Source: Streptomyces sp. TRM68416 (lineage in GTDB: Bacteria; Actinomycetota; Actinomycetes; Streptomycetales; Streptomycetaceae). From it: 64,000 nucleotides of DNA. The DNA lies in assembly GCF_014596915.1 (NCBI RefSeq), contig NZ_JACVWU010000006.1, positions 248,001 through 312,000 on the forward strand, given 5' to 3'. The position numbers and the translations under genes were made by a program. Shown piece after piece: positions 7,531 through 16,088 of this stretch (position 1 is the stretch's first letter; every line of letters starts with the position of its first letter). Under the pieces are notes generated by a model. It worked only from the letters and a program-made list of their open reading frames with translations, made no database searches and was not told where the DNA came from.

Positions 7531-9633
7531 ATGACGACTTCCACAGCAGACGACCGGACACTGCCCGGGCCGCTCGGACCGGTCCCCGGCCGCGTTCTGG
7601 CCCTGGCCCTGGTGAGCACGGCCGCGACCGGTGCCGGTCTGCTGCTTCCGGCCGCTCTCGGCCGCACCCTCGACCTGCTGCTGGCCGACGCACCGGCCAC
7701 CCGGTGGGTGCTGTACTGCGCCGGGCTCGTGGCGCTGCTCGCCCTGCTCGACGCCTGCCAGACCGTGCTCGGCGGCACGGTCGACGCCCGCTCCACCGCC
7801 TGGCTGCGCCGGCGGCTGACCCGGCACGTGCTGGCCGTCGGCCCCCGGGCCGCCGACCGCTTCGGCCCGGGCGACCTGGTGGCCCGGCTGGTCGGCAACG
7901 CCGCGCAGGCCGGAACGGCGCCGACCGCGCGTGCCGCGCTGTTCGCGGCACTCGCCGGGCCGCTCGGCGCGATCGTGGCCCTCGCCCTGATCGACCCCTG
8001 GCTCGCGGCGGTGTTCCTCGCCGGGGCGCCCGTACTGGTCCTGCTGCTGCGCGCGCTCAGCCGCGACACGACGGAGTGCGTGGCGTGGTACCAGCGGGTG
8101 CAGGGGCGCATCGCCGCCTCGCTCGCGGAGGCCGTCGGCGGCTGGCGCACCGTCGCGGCGGCCGGGGCGGCGCCGCGGGAGACGGCACGGATCCTGCGGC
8201 CGCTGCCCGAGCTGTCCCGGGCCGGACACCGTATGTGGCAGGTGCAGGGGCGGGCCGCCGGACAGGCGGTCGCCGTGGCACCGCTGCTCCAGCTCGCGGT
8301 GGTCGCCGTGGCCGGTGTGCTGCTCACCCGGGACCGGGTGACGGTCGGGGAGGTCCTCGCGGCCTCCCGGTACGCGGTCCTGGCGACCGGAGTCGGCCTG
8401 CTGGTCGGCCATCTCGCGGGCCTGGCCCGGGCCCGCGCGGCGACCGGACGGCTCGGCGAGGTCCTGGCCGAGCCCGCGCCCGCCTACGGCCGGTCGGGGC
8501 TGCCGCCCGGTCCCGGCCGGCTGGAACTGCGCGGGGTGGTGGCCCGGCGGGGCACTCGGACCGTGCTCGACGGGGTCGACCTCGTCGTGCCCGGTGGGTC
8601 GACGGTCGCCGTGGTCGGCCGGTCCGGCGCGGGCAAGTCGCTGCTCGCCGCGGTCGCGGGACGGCTCACCGACCCGCACGCCGGTGAGGTGCGGCTCGAC
8701 GGGGTGCCCCTGCGCGACCTGTCCCACGACGAGCTGCGCCGGTCGGTCGGATACGCCTTCGAGCGTCCGGCGCTGCTCGGCACCACCGTCGAGGACACCC
8801 TCGCGCTGGGCCTCGCGTCCCCCTCCCCCGACCGGGTCCGGGAGGCGGCCGTGACGGCCCGCGCGGACGCGTTCGTCCGCCGGCTGCCCGAGGGCTACGA
8901 CACGACCGTCGCCGACGCCCCCTGCTCCGGCGGAGAGGCCCAACGCCTCGGCCTGGCACGGGCGTTCGCCCACGGAGGCCGCCTCCTGATCCTCGACGAC
9001 GCCCTCTCCAGCCTCGACACCGTCACCGAGGCCCACATCACCGCCGCCCTGCTCGCCGGCGGCTCCCCCACCACCCGCCTCCTCGTCGCCCACCGCGCCG
9101 TCACAGCGGCCCGCGCGGACATGGTGGCTTGGCTGGACGGGGGGCGCGTGCGGGCGATGGGACCGCACGAGGCGCTGTGGGGGGAGGCGGAGTACCGGGC
9201 GGTGTTCGGGGTGCAGGGGGCTCCTGGGGCATCTGCGGACGGGGGGCACGCGGGTGCCGAGGCATCTACGGACGGGGGGCACGCGGGTGCCGGGGCTGCG
9301 GAGGGGGGCGGGCACGCGAGCGCCCAGGCATCGGAGAAGGGCGAGGACGCGAGCGCGAAGGCATCGGAGAACGGCATGCATGCGGGTGCCAGGACACCGC
9401 AGGACGCCACGCACACCGGCGCCGGACAGTCGGAGAACCACGGGCACAGGGGTGTCGGAGAGCCGAAGGACGGCACGCACACCGGCGCCGGGCAGTCGGA
9501 GGACCACGGGCACGGGGGTGTCGGAGAGCCGGAGGGCGGGGTGGGCGGGGGCGCTCGGGAGGCCGGTGGGTTGCCGCGGAGTCAGGGGGCCTCGGTGGGC
9601 TTCGAGGAGTCCGGTGAGGGGACGGTGCGGTGA
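7531..9633 (+). CDS. ABC exporter half-transporter (RamA/AmfB-like) with repetitive His-rich tail
   Basis: A 700-residue half-transporter. Residues about 20-310 are the transmembrane domain and about 325-560 the nucleotide-binding domain, with Walker A GRSGAGKS, signature CSGGEAQ, Walker B LLILDDALSSLD and H-loop LVAHR. Walker B has Asp where most ABC proteins have the catalytic Glu. From about residue 570 to the end is a low-complexity tail rich in Gly, Ala and His, built from GGHAGA-type units and ending in two 22-aa copies that start THTGAGQSE. I do not know such a tail in described family members. Its GTGA overlap with the next gene and its partner's intact Walker B suggest a heterodimer exporting the lanthipeptide. 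Confidence 0.88.
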   Translation: MTTSTADDRTLPGPLGPVPGRVLALALVSTAATGAGLLLPAALGRTLDLLLADAPATRWVLYCAGLVALLALLDACQTVLGGTVDARSTAWLRRRLTRHVLAVGPRAADRFGPGDLVARLVGNAAQAGTAPTARAALFAALAGPLGAIVALALIDPWLAAVFLAGAPVLVLLLRALSRDTTECVAWYQRVQGRIAASLAEAVGGWRTVAAAGAAPRETARILRPLPELSRAGHRMWQVQGRAAGQAVAVAPLLQLAVVAVAGVLLTRDRVTVGEVLAASRYAVLATGVGLLVGHLAGLARARAATGRLGEVLAEPAPAYGRSGLPPGPGRLELRGVVARRGTRTVLDGVDLVVPGGSTVAVVGRSGAGKSLLAAVAGRLTDPHAGEVRLDGVPLRDLSHDELRRSVGYAFERPALLGTTVEDTLALGLASPSPDRVREAAVTARADAFVRRLPEGYDTTVADAPCSGGEAQRLGLARAFAHGGRLLILDDALSSLDTVTEAHITAALLAGGSPTTRLLVAHRAVTAARADMVAWLDGGRVRAMGPHEALWGEAEYRAVFGVQGAPGASADGGHAGAEASTDGGHAGAGAAEGGGHASAQASEKGEDASAKASENGMHAGARTPQDATHTGAGQSENHGHRGVGEPKDGTHTGAGQSEDHGHGGVGEPEGGVGGGAREAGGLPRSQGASVGFEESGEGTVR
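9232..9540 (+). repeat. tandem repeats coding the His/Gly-rich tail of the RamA-like protein
   Basis: Degenerate units around GGGGGGCACGCGGGTGCC recur from about 9232. They are followed by two near-identical 66-bp copies at 9409-9474 and 9475-9540, encoding 22-residue repeats. The reading frame is kept throughout. Confidence 0.85.
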
Positions 9634-11702
9634 GCGGGGGCGGGATCCGGCGGCCGGGTCTCAGGTTTCTGTGGGGCCGGAAGCGGGTGGTGGGGCGGCT
9701 GGGTGGCTGGTCCCTGCTGGAGACCGCGCAGACCTTCCTCACCGGGTACGCGCCCGCCCGCGCCCTCGACGAGGGCTTCCTGGCGGGGCAGCTCCGGACC
9801 GGCCTCGCCTGGCTCGGGGTCGCCGCCCTCGGCGTGCTCGTCGGCGCGTACGGCACGGCCCGGGTGTACGCGGCGGTGGCGGAGCTGGTGGAGCCGCTGC
9901 GGGACCGGCTCGTCACACGGGTCGTGGAGCGCGGGGTGCGGGAGGGGGACAGCGGTGCGCTGTCCGGGCTCACCCAGCAGGTGGAGATCGCCCGGGACAC
10001 GTTCGCCGGGCTGGTGATGGTGTCGCGTGCGTTCCTGTTCACGTCCGTCGGCGCGCTGGTCGGGCTCTTCTCGCTCGACCCGCTGCTCCTGCTGGTCGTC
10101 GGGCCGCCGCTGGTCGCCGGTGTGGCGCTGTTCGTGCTGAGCCTGCGGCCGCTGGCCCGACGCCAGGAAGTGTTCCTCGCCGCCGACGAGGCCCTGGCCG
10201 CCGATCTCGGTGCCGTCTGTCCGGGGCTGCGGGACATCACCGCGAGCGGGGCGGAGCGGCAGATCGCCGAGGGGACCGGCCGGCGGATCGACGCCGAGCT
10301 GCGCGCCGCGTGCTCCCTCGCCCGTTGGAGCGTCCTGCGGGTGTCCTCCCTCGCCGTCGGCGGCCAGTTGCCGATCGTGCTCCTGCTCGCCGCCGGCCCC
10401 TGGCTCCTGGCCCACGGCGTCACCGCGGGCGCCCTGGTCGGCGCCCTCGCCTACGTCACCCAGTCCCTGCTCCCCGCCCTGCGCAACCTGGTCCACGGTC
10501 TCGGCACCAGCGGCGCGCGGCTCCTGGTGGTGCTGCGCCGCCTGATGCGGGACGGCACGGCCGGCGACGCGTCCGGGGGCCGGCCCCCTGGGCACGGGGC
10601 AGCAGCGCAAGGGCCTGACGGGGCCGAGGCGACCGGCGAACAGGCTCCCGGGCCCTCGGAGTCCTGGCCCGGGTCCACCGCCCACCCGGCCGACGTACAG
10701 GAGACTCCCAGCGACGGGCCCGCCGGGAAACGAGCCGCCGGCCACGGGGCAGCGCATCCGACCACGGGGCACCCGACCGACGGACACACGCCCCCCACCG
10801 CCGGGACCGCCGGACAGCCGGTCGCCGGGCGACGGGGCTCCGCGCACCGGAGCAACGGTCGCGCTGCGCCGGTCAAGGGTGGAGCCCTCCGCGAGCAGGC
10901 CGCGCAGGGCCCGGCGGCCCCCGCCCCGGTCGCCCGTCCCGCCGTTCCCGGGGGCGCCGTGCCCGCCCTGATGCTCGACTCGGTCAGCTTCGCCTACGGC
11001 CCGCACAGCGCCCCGGTCGTCGAGGGGCTCGACCTCGTCCTGCCGCCCGGCGCGCATCTGGCGGTCGTAGGGCCCAGTGGGGTCGGGAAGTCCACGCTCA
11101 CCGCGCTGGTCGCCGGGCTGCTGGAGCCCGGGCGTGGGGTGATCAGGATCGGGGGGCGGCCGGTGGACGGGCCGGACCGTGCGGAGTTGCGGGTGCTGAT
11201 CCCGCAGGAGGCGTACGTGGTCACCGGCACCCTCGCCGAGAACCTGTGCATGCTGCGGCCGGACCCGGTGTCCGAGGCGGAGTTGCTGGCGGCGGCGGAG
11301 GCGGTGGGGCTCACGCCGTTGCTCGAAGCGCTCGGCGGTGTGGCGGCGCCGGTGGATCCGGCGGCCCTGTCGGCGGGTGAGCGGCAGCTCATCGCCCTCA
11401 CCAGGGCATATCTGGCACACGCCCCCCTGGCCCTGCTGGACGAGGCGACCTGTCACCTGGACGCGGCCGCGGAGGAGCGGGCCGAGCGGGCCTTCGCCGC
11501 CCGCCCGGGCGGCACCCTGGTGGTCGTGGCACACCGCATCAGTTCGGCCCGCCGGGCCGACCGGGTCCTGCTGCTGGACGGGCGGCACACGGCGTACGGC
11601 ACTCATGCGGAGCTGGTGGACCGGTCGGCGCCGTACCGCGAGCTGGTCGGCGGGTGGACGCCCGGACCGGGCGGGCGGTCAGACCCAGCCCTCGCCCTGT
11701 GA
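9630..11702 (+). CDS. ABC exporter half-transporter (RamB/AmfA-like) with long inserted linker
   Basis: A 690-residue partner of the preceding half-transporter, starting at a GTG that overlaps its TGA. Residues about 15-300 are the transmembrane domain. Residues about 445-675 are the nucleotide-binding domain, with Walker A GPSGVGKST, signature LSAGERQ, Walker B LALLDEATCHLD (catalytic Glu present) and H-loop VVAHR. Between them, residues about 305-440 form an unusually long linker rich in Pro, Gly, Thr and His (HGAAHPTTGHPTDGH), where most exporters have 20-40 residues. Its inferred role is export of the modified lanthipeptide. Its 3' end overlaps the convergent regulator gene by 24 nt. Confidence 0.88.
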   Translation: MSGGGIRRPGLRFLWGRKRVVGRLGGWSLLETAQTFLTGYAPARALDEGFLAGQLRTGLAWLGVAALGVLVGAYGTARVYAAVAELVEPLRDRLVTRVVERGVREGDSGALSGLTQQVEIARDTFAGLVMVSRAFLFTSVGALVGLFSLDPLLLLVVGPPLVAGVALFVLSLRPLARRQEVFLAADEALAADLGAVCPGLRDITASGAERQIAEGTGRRIDAELRAACSLARWSVLRVSSLAVGGQLPIVLLLAAGPWLLAHGVTAGALVGALAYVTQSLLPALRNLVHGLGTSGARLLVVLRRLMRDGTAGDASGGRPPGHGAAAQGPDGAEATGEQAPGPSESWPGSTAHPADVQETPSDGPAGKRAAGHGAAHPTTGHPTDGHTPPTAGTAGQPVAGRRGSAHRSNGRAAPVKGGALREQAAQGPAAPAPVARPAVPGGAVPALMLDSVSFAYGPHSAPVVEGLDLVLPPGAHLAVVGPSGVGKSTLTALVAGLLEPGRGVIRIGGRPVDGPDRAELRVLIPQEAYVVTGTLAENLCMLRPDPVSEAELLAAAEAVGLTPLLEALGGVAAPVDPAALSAGERQLIALTRAYLAHAPLALLDEATCHLDAAAEERAERAFAARPGGTLVVVAHRISSARRADRVLLLDGRHTAYGTHAELVDRSAPYRELVGGWTPGPGGRSDPALAL

Positions 11703-12287
11703 GATGCGGATGGCCTCGATGCGGTTGCGCGCTCCGGTCTTGCGGGTGATGGCCGCCATGTAGTTGCGCACGGTCCCGTGGGACAGGTGGAGGCAGCCCG
11801 CGATCTCCGCGATCGAGGCGCCTTCGGCGGCCAGGGATAACACGCTCAGCTCCCGCCTGGTCAGCGGCATCTGCGCGGCCTTGAGGAATCCGAAGCCCAG
11901 CGAGTCGTTGATGAAACGTTCCCCCTGTGCGACGCGCCGGATCCCGCGGACCAGGTTCTCGGGCGACGCCTCCTTGTCGACGTAGCCGAGCGCGCCGGCC
12001 TCGACCGCCCGCTTCAGCAGGCCGGGCCGGTTCGTCGTGGCCAGCACCAGCAGCCGCGGTGGCGGCGTCTCCGTGCCGCGCGGCCGCAGTTCGCCGAGCG
12101 GCGGAATGCCGTACGCGTCCGAGCACTCCAGATCGGCGGCGCACACATCGGGCTGGACGGTCCGCACGCGCGCGGGGGCGTTCCGCCACGGACTGTCAAA
12201 GATCTTGAGGTCCGGTTCCCGGCGCAGCCACTCCGCCAGGACCGATCGCACAAGACACGCGTCGTGCACCAGAAGCACCCGGATCAC
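11679..12287 (-). CDS. LuxR/NarL-type response regulator (RamR/AmfR-like)
   Basis: A 202-residue orphan regulator. The N-terminal receiver (about 1-120, MIRVLLVHDACLVRSVLAEWL) keeps a candidate phospho-acceptor Asp in VCAADLE, a Thr in LATTN and a Lys in VDKEA. The usual N-terminal acidic pair is reduced to His-Asp, so it may be an atypical receiver that works without phosphorylation. The C-terminal helix-turn-helix (about 140-200) reads LTRRELSVLSLAAEGASIAEIA then VRNYMAAI. The GTG start at 12287 has AAGGGG six bases upstream. Position and convergent orientation beside a SapB-type operon imply it activates that operon, as RamR and AmfR do. No sensor kinase lies nearby. Confidence 0.9.
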   Translation of the reverse strand: MIRVLLVHDACLVRSVLAEWLRREPDLKIFDSPWRNAPARVRTVQPDVCAADLECSDAYGIPPLGELRPRGTETPPPRLLVLATTNRPGLLKRAVEAGALGYVDKEASPENLVRGIRRVAQGERFINDSLGFGFLKAAQMPLTRRELSVLSLAAEGASIAEIAGCLHLSHGTVRNYMAAITRKTGARNRIEAIRISQGEGWV

Positions 12288-12870
12288 TGCCGCCCCTTCA
12301 GCCTGCCTACGCCGGTTCTCGGTGGATGAGCGCGTGTCCCATTCTTCGCGCCCTTAACGGCTGCCGGGGCGGGAGATCCAGCCATACGGGTGCGCGGGGG
12401 CGCACACCCGGGGGCCCGTGCCACCGTGCGTGCAACGACCGTGGTGGCATACGCCGAGGGGTTGCGGGTACACACCGCGCACCGCCGCCCAGGGGCACCC
12501 GTGCGCCCGTACGCGGCAGCCCCGGGAAGCCGCCGCCGGGACCGCACGCCGTGCGGGACGGGCCGCTGGAGCAGCCGGCCGACCGTCCGGTGCGGCACTG
12601 CGCGATACCGCAGGGACGTTCGGACGGCGTGGCGTTGCTGCTGTTGCGGGCGCAGGGGGAAGGGGGGAAGCCCGGTTGTTCCGGCCGGTGACGCCCGTTA
12701 GGGTCGGACGGGTGACTGCCGGGTCGGCCAAGAGCCATACACGAAACGGGTTCCCGGCCTCGACGTGAGGGCGAGGCGGGCCAGAGCCCCGCCCTCCCGC
12801 GTCTTCCTCCGCCCGGCGCCCGAAGCGGCGCCCCTCTCCACGGATTCCCGACCCGGAAGACACCTCACCC
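12288..12870. other. 583-bp intergenic region, no gene recognised
   Basis: The region should hold the promoter of the regulator gene and that of the VOC gene. Open frames here are short, arginine- and proline-rich, and look like high-GC shadows. GGCGGG and CCCGCC can form a 6-bp hairpin near 12775-12793. I recognise no operator. Confidence 0.5.
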
Positions 12871-13281
12871 ATGCCTGACGCAGCACATCACCCCGTGACG
12901 ACCGTGCAGTTGAACCACACCGTCGTCCATGCCCGGGACCGACGGCTGTCGGCCGAATTCCTCACCGTGATCCTGGGGTTGGAGATCGGCGCGCCCTTCG
13001 GGCCGTTCCTCCCCGTCGAACTCGGCAACGGCGTCACGCTGGACTACTACGAGCAGCATGACGAGCCGATCCAGCCGCAGCACTACGCGTTCCTCGTACC
13101 CGACGAACGGTTCGACGACATGATCGCCCGCTTGGAGGCGGTCGGCGTCACCTACTACGCCGATCCCCACCATGCCGAACCCGGGCGTATCAACCATCTG
13201 TTCAGCGGTCGCGGCGCGTACTTCGACGATCCGGACGGCCACAACATGGAGATCATGACGAGGCCCTACGTCCGTCCCTAG
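12871..13281 (+). CDS. VOC-family (glyoxalase/dioxygenase fold) protein
   Basis: A 136-residue protein of the vicinal oxygen chelate fold. It has the paired beta-alpha-beta pattern: QLNHTVVHARDRRLSAEFLTVILGLEIG near the start, then GRINHLFSGRGAYFDDPDGHNMEIMTR at the end. Candidate metal ligands are the His in LNHTVVHA, a central His in QHYAFLV and the Glu in NMEIM. VOC proteins include glyoxalases, extradiol dioxygenases and drug-binding proteins, so the substrate is open. It lies alone between long non-coding DNA and convergent hairpins that separate it from the protease gene. Confidence 0.85.
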   Translation: MPDAAHHPVTTVQLNHTVVHARDRRLSAEFLTVILGLEIGAPFGPFLPVELGNGVTLDYYEQHDEPIQPQHYAFLVPDERFDDMIARLEAVGVTYYADPHHAEPGRINHLFSGRGAYFDDPDGHNMEIMTRPYVRP

Positions 13282-13324
13282 TCCCCGGGGGCCGGTCCGC
13301 AGGGCCTCGTGCGACGGTCCGGGC

Positions 13325-13352
13325 GGCCGGTCCTCCCGCCGGAGGGCCGGTC
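13325..13352. terminator. hairpin in the convergent VOC/protease gap
   Basis: GGCCGGTCCTCC (13325-13336) can pair with GGAGGGCCGGTC (13341-13352) across a 4-nt loop, with two wobble-type positions. It lies 44 nt after the VOC stop. Confidence 0.6.
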
Positions 13353-13370
13353 ACCCGGACCGGTTCCTGT

Positions 13371-13401
13371 CCGACCCGGCCGAGGGTGGAGGCCGGGTCG
13401 G
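13371..13401. terminator. perfect 11-bp hairpin next to the protease stop
   Basis: CCGACCCGGCC (13371-13381) and GGCCGGGTCGG (13391-13401) form a perfect 11-bp stem with a 9-nt loop. It ends 6 nt from the protease stop codon and likely ends its transcript, and possibly works in both directions. Confidence 0.65.
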
Positions 13402-13407
13402 TGGCCG

Positions 13408-14679
13408 TCAGTTGTTCTTGTTCAGGCCGAATCCGTTGCCGACGCCCGCGCCCGGCACATTGCCGCCGGCTTCCTCACCACCGGCCTCTCCCCCGCCGAC
13501 TTCCTCACCGGCGCCGGCTTCTTCGCCCGCACCGGCCTCCTCGCCGGCGCCGCCTTCCGCGCCGCCCGCGCCCAGGCTCGCGCCGACCGCCTCCAGGGCC
13601 GTGGTGACCGGCTGGAAGAACGTCTCGCCGCCCACCGTGCAGTCACCGCTGCCGCCGGAGGTCAGGCCGATCGCGAGGCCGTCCTGGGTGAACAGGGAAC
13701 CGCCGCTGTCGCCGGGCTCGGCGCAGACGTTGGTCTGGATCAGGCCGGTGACCGTGCCCTCGGGGTAGTTCACGGTGGCGTCCAGGCCGACGACCTGACC
13801 GTCGCTCAGCCCGGTGGTGCTGCCCATCCGGAAGACCTGGAGGCCGACCTCGGCCTCCGCGGCCTGGCTGATCTGCACGGTCTGCTCACCGAGGTTGACC
13901 TCGCTGGGCGCCTCGGTCGCCGGGTCGTCGTACTTGACGAGCGCGAAGTCGCCCGCGCCAGGGAAGGTGGCCTGGTCCACGGTGGCGATGGGGGCGCCGC
14001 CCTGGGCGTCCGACCACTCGGCGGCCGCGACGCCGCAGTGCCCCGCCGTCAGGAAGGCGGGCGTGCCGTCACCGGCGACGACGTTGAAGCCGGCGGAGCA
14101 GCGCGATCCCCCGGCGAAGATGGCGTCGCCGCCCGAGAGGAAGGTCTTGAAGGTGCCCTGGGACTTCTTGATGGTGGCCATGCCGGAGCCGAGGGTCTCG
14201 ACGGTCGACTCCAGCTGGTCCCACTTGTCGCCGGTGACGGTGCTGTCCGCGGTGACCAGGATCTTGTTCGTTCTGGGGTCGACGGCCCACGCGGTGCCCG
14301 GGATGGTCGCCTCGGACTTCAGGGTCTGCGCGCCGGCGGCGAGTTCGGCGAGGCTGTTGTCGACCTCGCGGACGGCCGCACCCGCCTTCTTCGCCTGGAC
14401 GATGATGTTGTTGTTGTCGCCGGGCACGACATTGACGACGAGCTGCTGGCTGTCGGCGTCGTAGTAGGAGCCCGCGAAGGCGTCACCGAGGAGCCCGGCG
14501 AGCTGCGAGGCCAGGTCCGAGGCGTCCGCCGCCTTCAGGGTCCGGGGGGCCGCGCTGCCGTCCGAGGCGCCGTCCTGGGATGCGTTGGCGTTGGGCAGCA
14601 GAATCGCGGCCGCTCCGAGTGCCGCGACGCCGCCCGCCGCTATCGCGGCCTTCCGCTTCGGCATTCGCTTGTGACTCAA
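13408..14679 (-). CDS. secreted S1-family serine protease, alpha-lytic/streptogrisin type
   Basis: A 423-residue preproprotease. The basic N-terminus and hydrophobic stretch AAIAAGGVAALGAAAILL form a signal peptide, and residues about 50-190 resemble the alpha-lytic-type pro-region. The catalytic domain shows the triad His in TAGHCG, Asp in GDFALVKYD and Ser in EPGDSGGS, with paired Cys residues. After the catalytic domain comes an acidic Gly/Ala/Glu repeat tail (GAGEEA units) ending in GFGLNKNN, possibly a linker whose binding module is missing. I chose a TTG start because AGGAGG lies nine bases before it, while the next ATG (14664) is too far. An SSI-type inhibitor gene lies about 17 kb away. 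Confidence 0.92.
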   Translation of the reverse strand: MSHKRMPKRKAAIAAGGVAALGAAAILLPNANASQDGASDGSAAPRTLKAADASDLASQLAGLLGDAFAGSYYDADSQQLVVNVVPGDNNNIIVQAKKAGAAVREVDNSLAELAAGAQTLKSEATIPGTAWAVDPRTNKILVTADSTVTGDKWDQLESTVETLGSGMATIKKSQGTFKTFLSGGDAIFAGGSRCSAGFNVVAGDGTPAFLTAGHCGVAAAEWSDAQGGAPIATVDQATFPGAGDFALVKYDDPATEAPSEVNLGEQTVQISQAAEAEVGLQVFRMGSTTGLSDGQVVGLDATVNYPEGTVTGLIQTNVCAEPGDSGGSLFTQDGLAIGLTSGGSGDCTVGGETFFQPVTTALEAVGASLGAGGAEGGAGEEAGAGEEAGAGEEVGGGEAGGEEAGGNVPGAGVGNGFGLNKNN

Positions 14680-14866
14680 ACTTCTCGACCTCCTGGGGGA
14701 CGGGGTCCGTGCCGCCGTGTCTTGGGCGGCGGTTGGGGCGCCTGGATGGCAGGAGGTACGCACGGGCCGGGCGGGGCGTTCAATTCCGTTTCCGCGCGCC
14801 CCGGCCGAGACGCCGAATCGGCCAACCGCCGCGCACCGGCGGCGCGTGACGGGAAGAATCCCCCAT

Positions 14867-15280
14867 ATGACGATGACCACCGCCGAAGCCGACAAGATCC
14901 TCGCCGACAACTTCGCCCCCTGGGTCCTCGCGCTGGGCCTGACGGTCCAGCGGTTGGGCGACGACCGGGCCATGCTGCGTCTGCCCTGGTCGGACGGGCT
15001 GGCCCGGGAGGGCGGCGCGCTGTCGGGGCAGGCGTTGATGGCCGCGGCCGACACGGCGACGGTGATCGCCGTGTCGGCCGCGCGCGGGGGGTACGGGCCC
15101 ATGACGACCGTTCAGCAGTCGACGTCCTTCCAGCGTGCGGTGGTCGGTTCGGATGTCCTGATCGAGGCGGTCGTCACCAGGCTCGGGCGCCGGACGGCGT
15201 TCGCCGACATCACGATGACCGCGGCAAAGTCCGGGGAGCTGGCCGCGAAGGCGAGCACGGTGTACGCGCTGCTGGGCTGA
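14867..15280 (+). CDS. PaaI-like hotdog thioesterase
   Basis: A 137-residue hotdog-fold protein. It shows the family stretch GGALSGQALMAAADTATVIAV, which lines the acyl-CoA pocket, and later TTVQQSTSFQRAV and GRRTAFADITM. PaaI-like thioesterases hydrolyse acyl- or phenylacetyl-type CoA esters. The substrate cannot be read from sequence. It is divergent from the protease gene. I chose the ATG at 14867 because homology-like sequence begins there; upstream in-frame codons overlap the protease promoter region. Confidence 0.85.
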   Translation: MTMTTAEADKILADNFAPWVLALGLTVQRLGDDRAMLRLPWSDGLAREGGALSGQALMAAADTATVIAVSAARGGYGPMTTVQQSTSFQRAVVGSDVLIEAVVTRLGRRTAFADITMTAAKSGELAAKASTVYALLG

Positions 15281-15742
15281 CACGTTCCGCGTCCACCCGG
15301 TGACGTTCGGTGGCGCGCCCGGAGCGGAATCCCGGCTTCAGCGAATCTGCACATCGACTGCCCAACGAAGTCACCGGCGTCCGGAACCCCCCACAACCCG
15401 CTGCCGCCGGTTACGTCATTGGGGCCGGAGTGTCTGATTCCGCCGGGCGAGGGCAAGGGCACTCGCGAGCGGATGCGGTGACGCATGTGGAGAAGTCTTC
15501 GACGAGTGGTGCCCGCGCCTGCACGGATGGTTGCCCCTGGGGCTCAAGTTGCCTGGTGAGCCGGACGGTTGATTGGAAGCGCCCGCACGCCGCGTGCTTT
15601 GATCCATCGCACCGCGGGAGCCGTGAAGGCACCCGGAGACGGGCGCCGGGCGCCCGCGGTCGCGGCCGTCCGTCAGTCCCCGAGGGGCCGACGAGGGGCC
15701 GCTCCCCCCTTGTGACCTATCCATACGAAGGGAAGTTCCATC
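15281..15742. other. 462-bp intergenic region upstream of the double-glycine precursor
   Basis: No gene recognised. It should contain the promoter for the bacteriocin-type precursor. A short direct repeat GAGGGGCCGAC/GAGGGGCCG lies near 15681-15703. The SD for the precursor is GAAGGGAAG at about 15727-15735. Confidence 0.5.
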
Positions 15743-15958
15743 ATGAACTCCACCCCCCAGGTTGAGACCGCCGAGATCTCGGACGCCGACCTCGACAACG
15801 TCTCCGGCGGCCTCTCCGTGAACGCCCTCGGCACCGTCACCGGCCTGGTGGACGGCGTCGCCCCCGTCTCCGGCCTGGTCGACACGGCCGTCGGCACCGT
15901 CGAGGGTGCCACCGGCCTGAACACCGCCCCGGTCACGAGCCTGGTCGCCGGTCTCTGA
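15743..15958 (+). CDS. double-glycine leader precursor peptide, 71 aa, Cys-free core
   Basis: Residues 1-23 form a leader (MNSTPQVETAEISDADLDNV, then SGG). It has the acidic, amphipathic pattern and Gly22-Gly23 end recognised by C39 peptidases. Cleavage after Gly23 would release a 48-residue core starting LSVNALGTVTGLVDGV. The core has no Cys. It is rich in Gly, Val, Ala, Leu and Thr, and contains two related halves, TGLVDGVAPV and SGLVDTAVGTV, with spaced small residues like helix-packing GxxxG motifs. The next genes are its probable export machinery. No lanthionine, radical SAM, YcaO or other modifying gene lies beside it, so the product may be unmodified. The activity is unknown. Confidence 0.85.
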   Translation: MNSTPQVETAEISDADLDNVSGGLSVNALGTVTGLVDGVAPVSGLVDTAVGTVEGATGLNTAPVTSLVAGL

Positions 15959-15980
15959 TCGCACCCTGTTCTGAACGTCG

Positions 15981-16011
15981 AGTCCCGGAGCCGCTTCCCG
16001 GCTCCGGGACT
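15981..16011 (+). terminator. perfect 13-bp hairpin after the double-glycine precursor
   Basis: AGTCCCGGAGCCG (15981-15993) and CGGCTCCGGGACT (15999-16011) form a perfect 13-bp stem with a CTTCC loop, 22 nt after the precursor stop. No T-run follows. It probably limits read-through into the transporter genes. Confidence 0.75.
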
Positions 16012-16088
16012 CTTCGGGTGCCGTGACGGCTCCTTCACGAACCCGGCTCCTTCACGAAAGACTCTCCCGCACAGGTGAGGGAAGTTCC

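Noticed and set aside
6172..9513. Minus-strand open frame of 1113 codons across the lanthipeptide genes
   Set aside because: Its amino-acid composition is shadow-like (Arg/Pro/Gly), and the plus-strand genes in the same place have clear domains and SD sequences.
16023..16088. GTG start for the HlyD-like gene
   Set aside because: It lies 11 nt after a 13-bp hairpin with no SD; the TTG at 16089 has AGGTGAGGG at eight bases.
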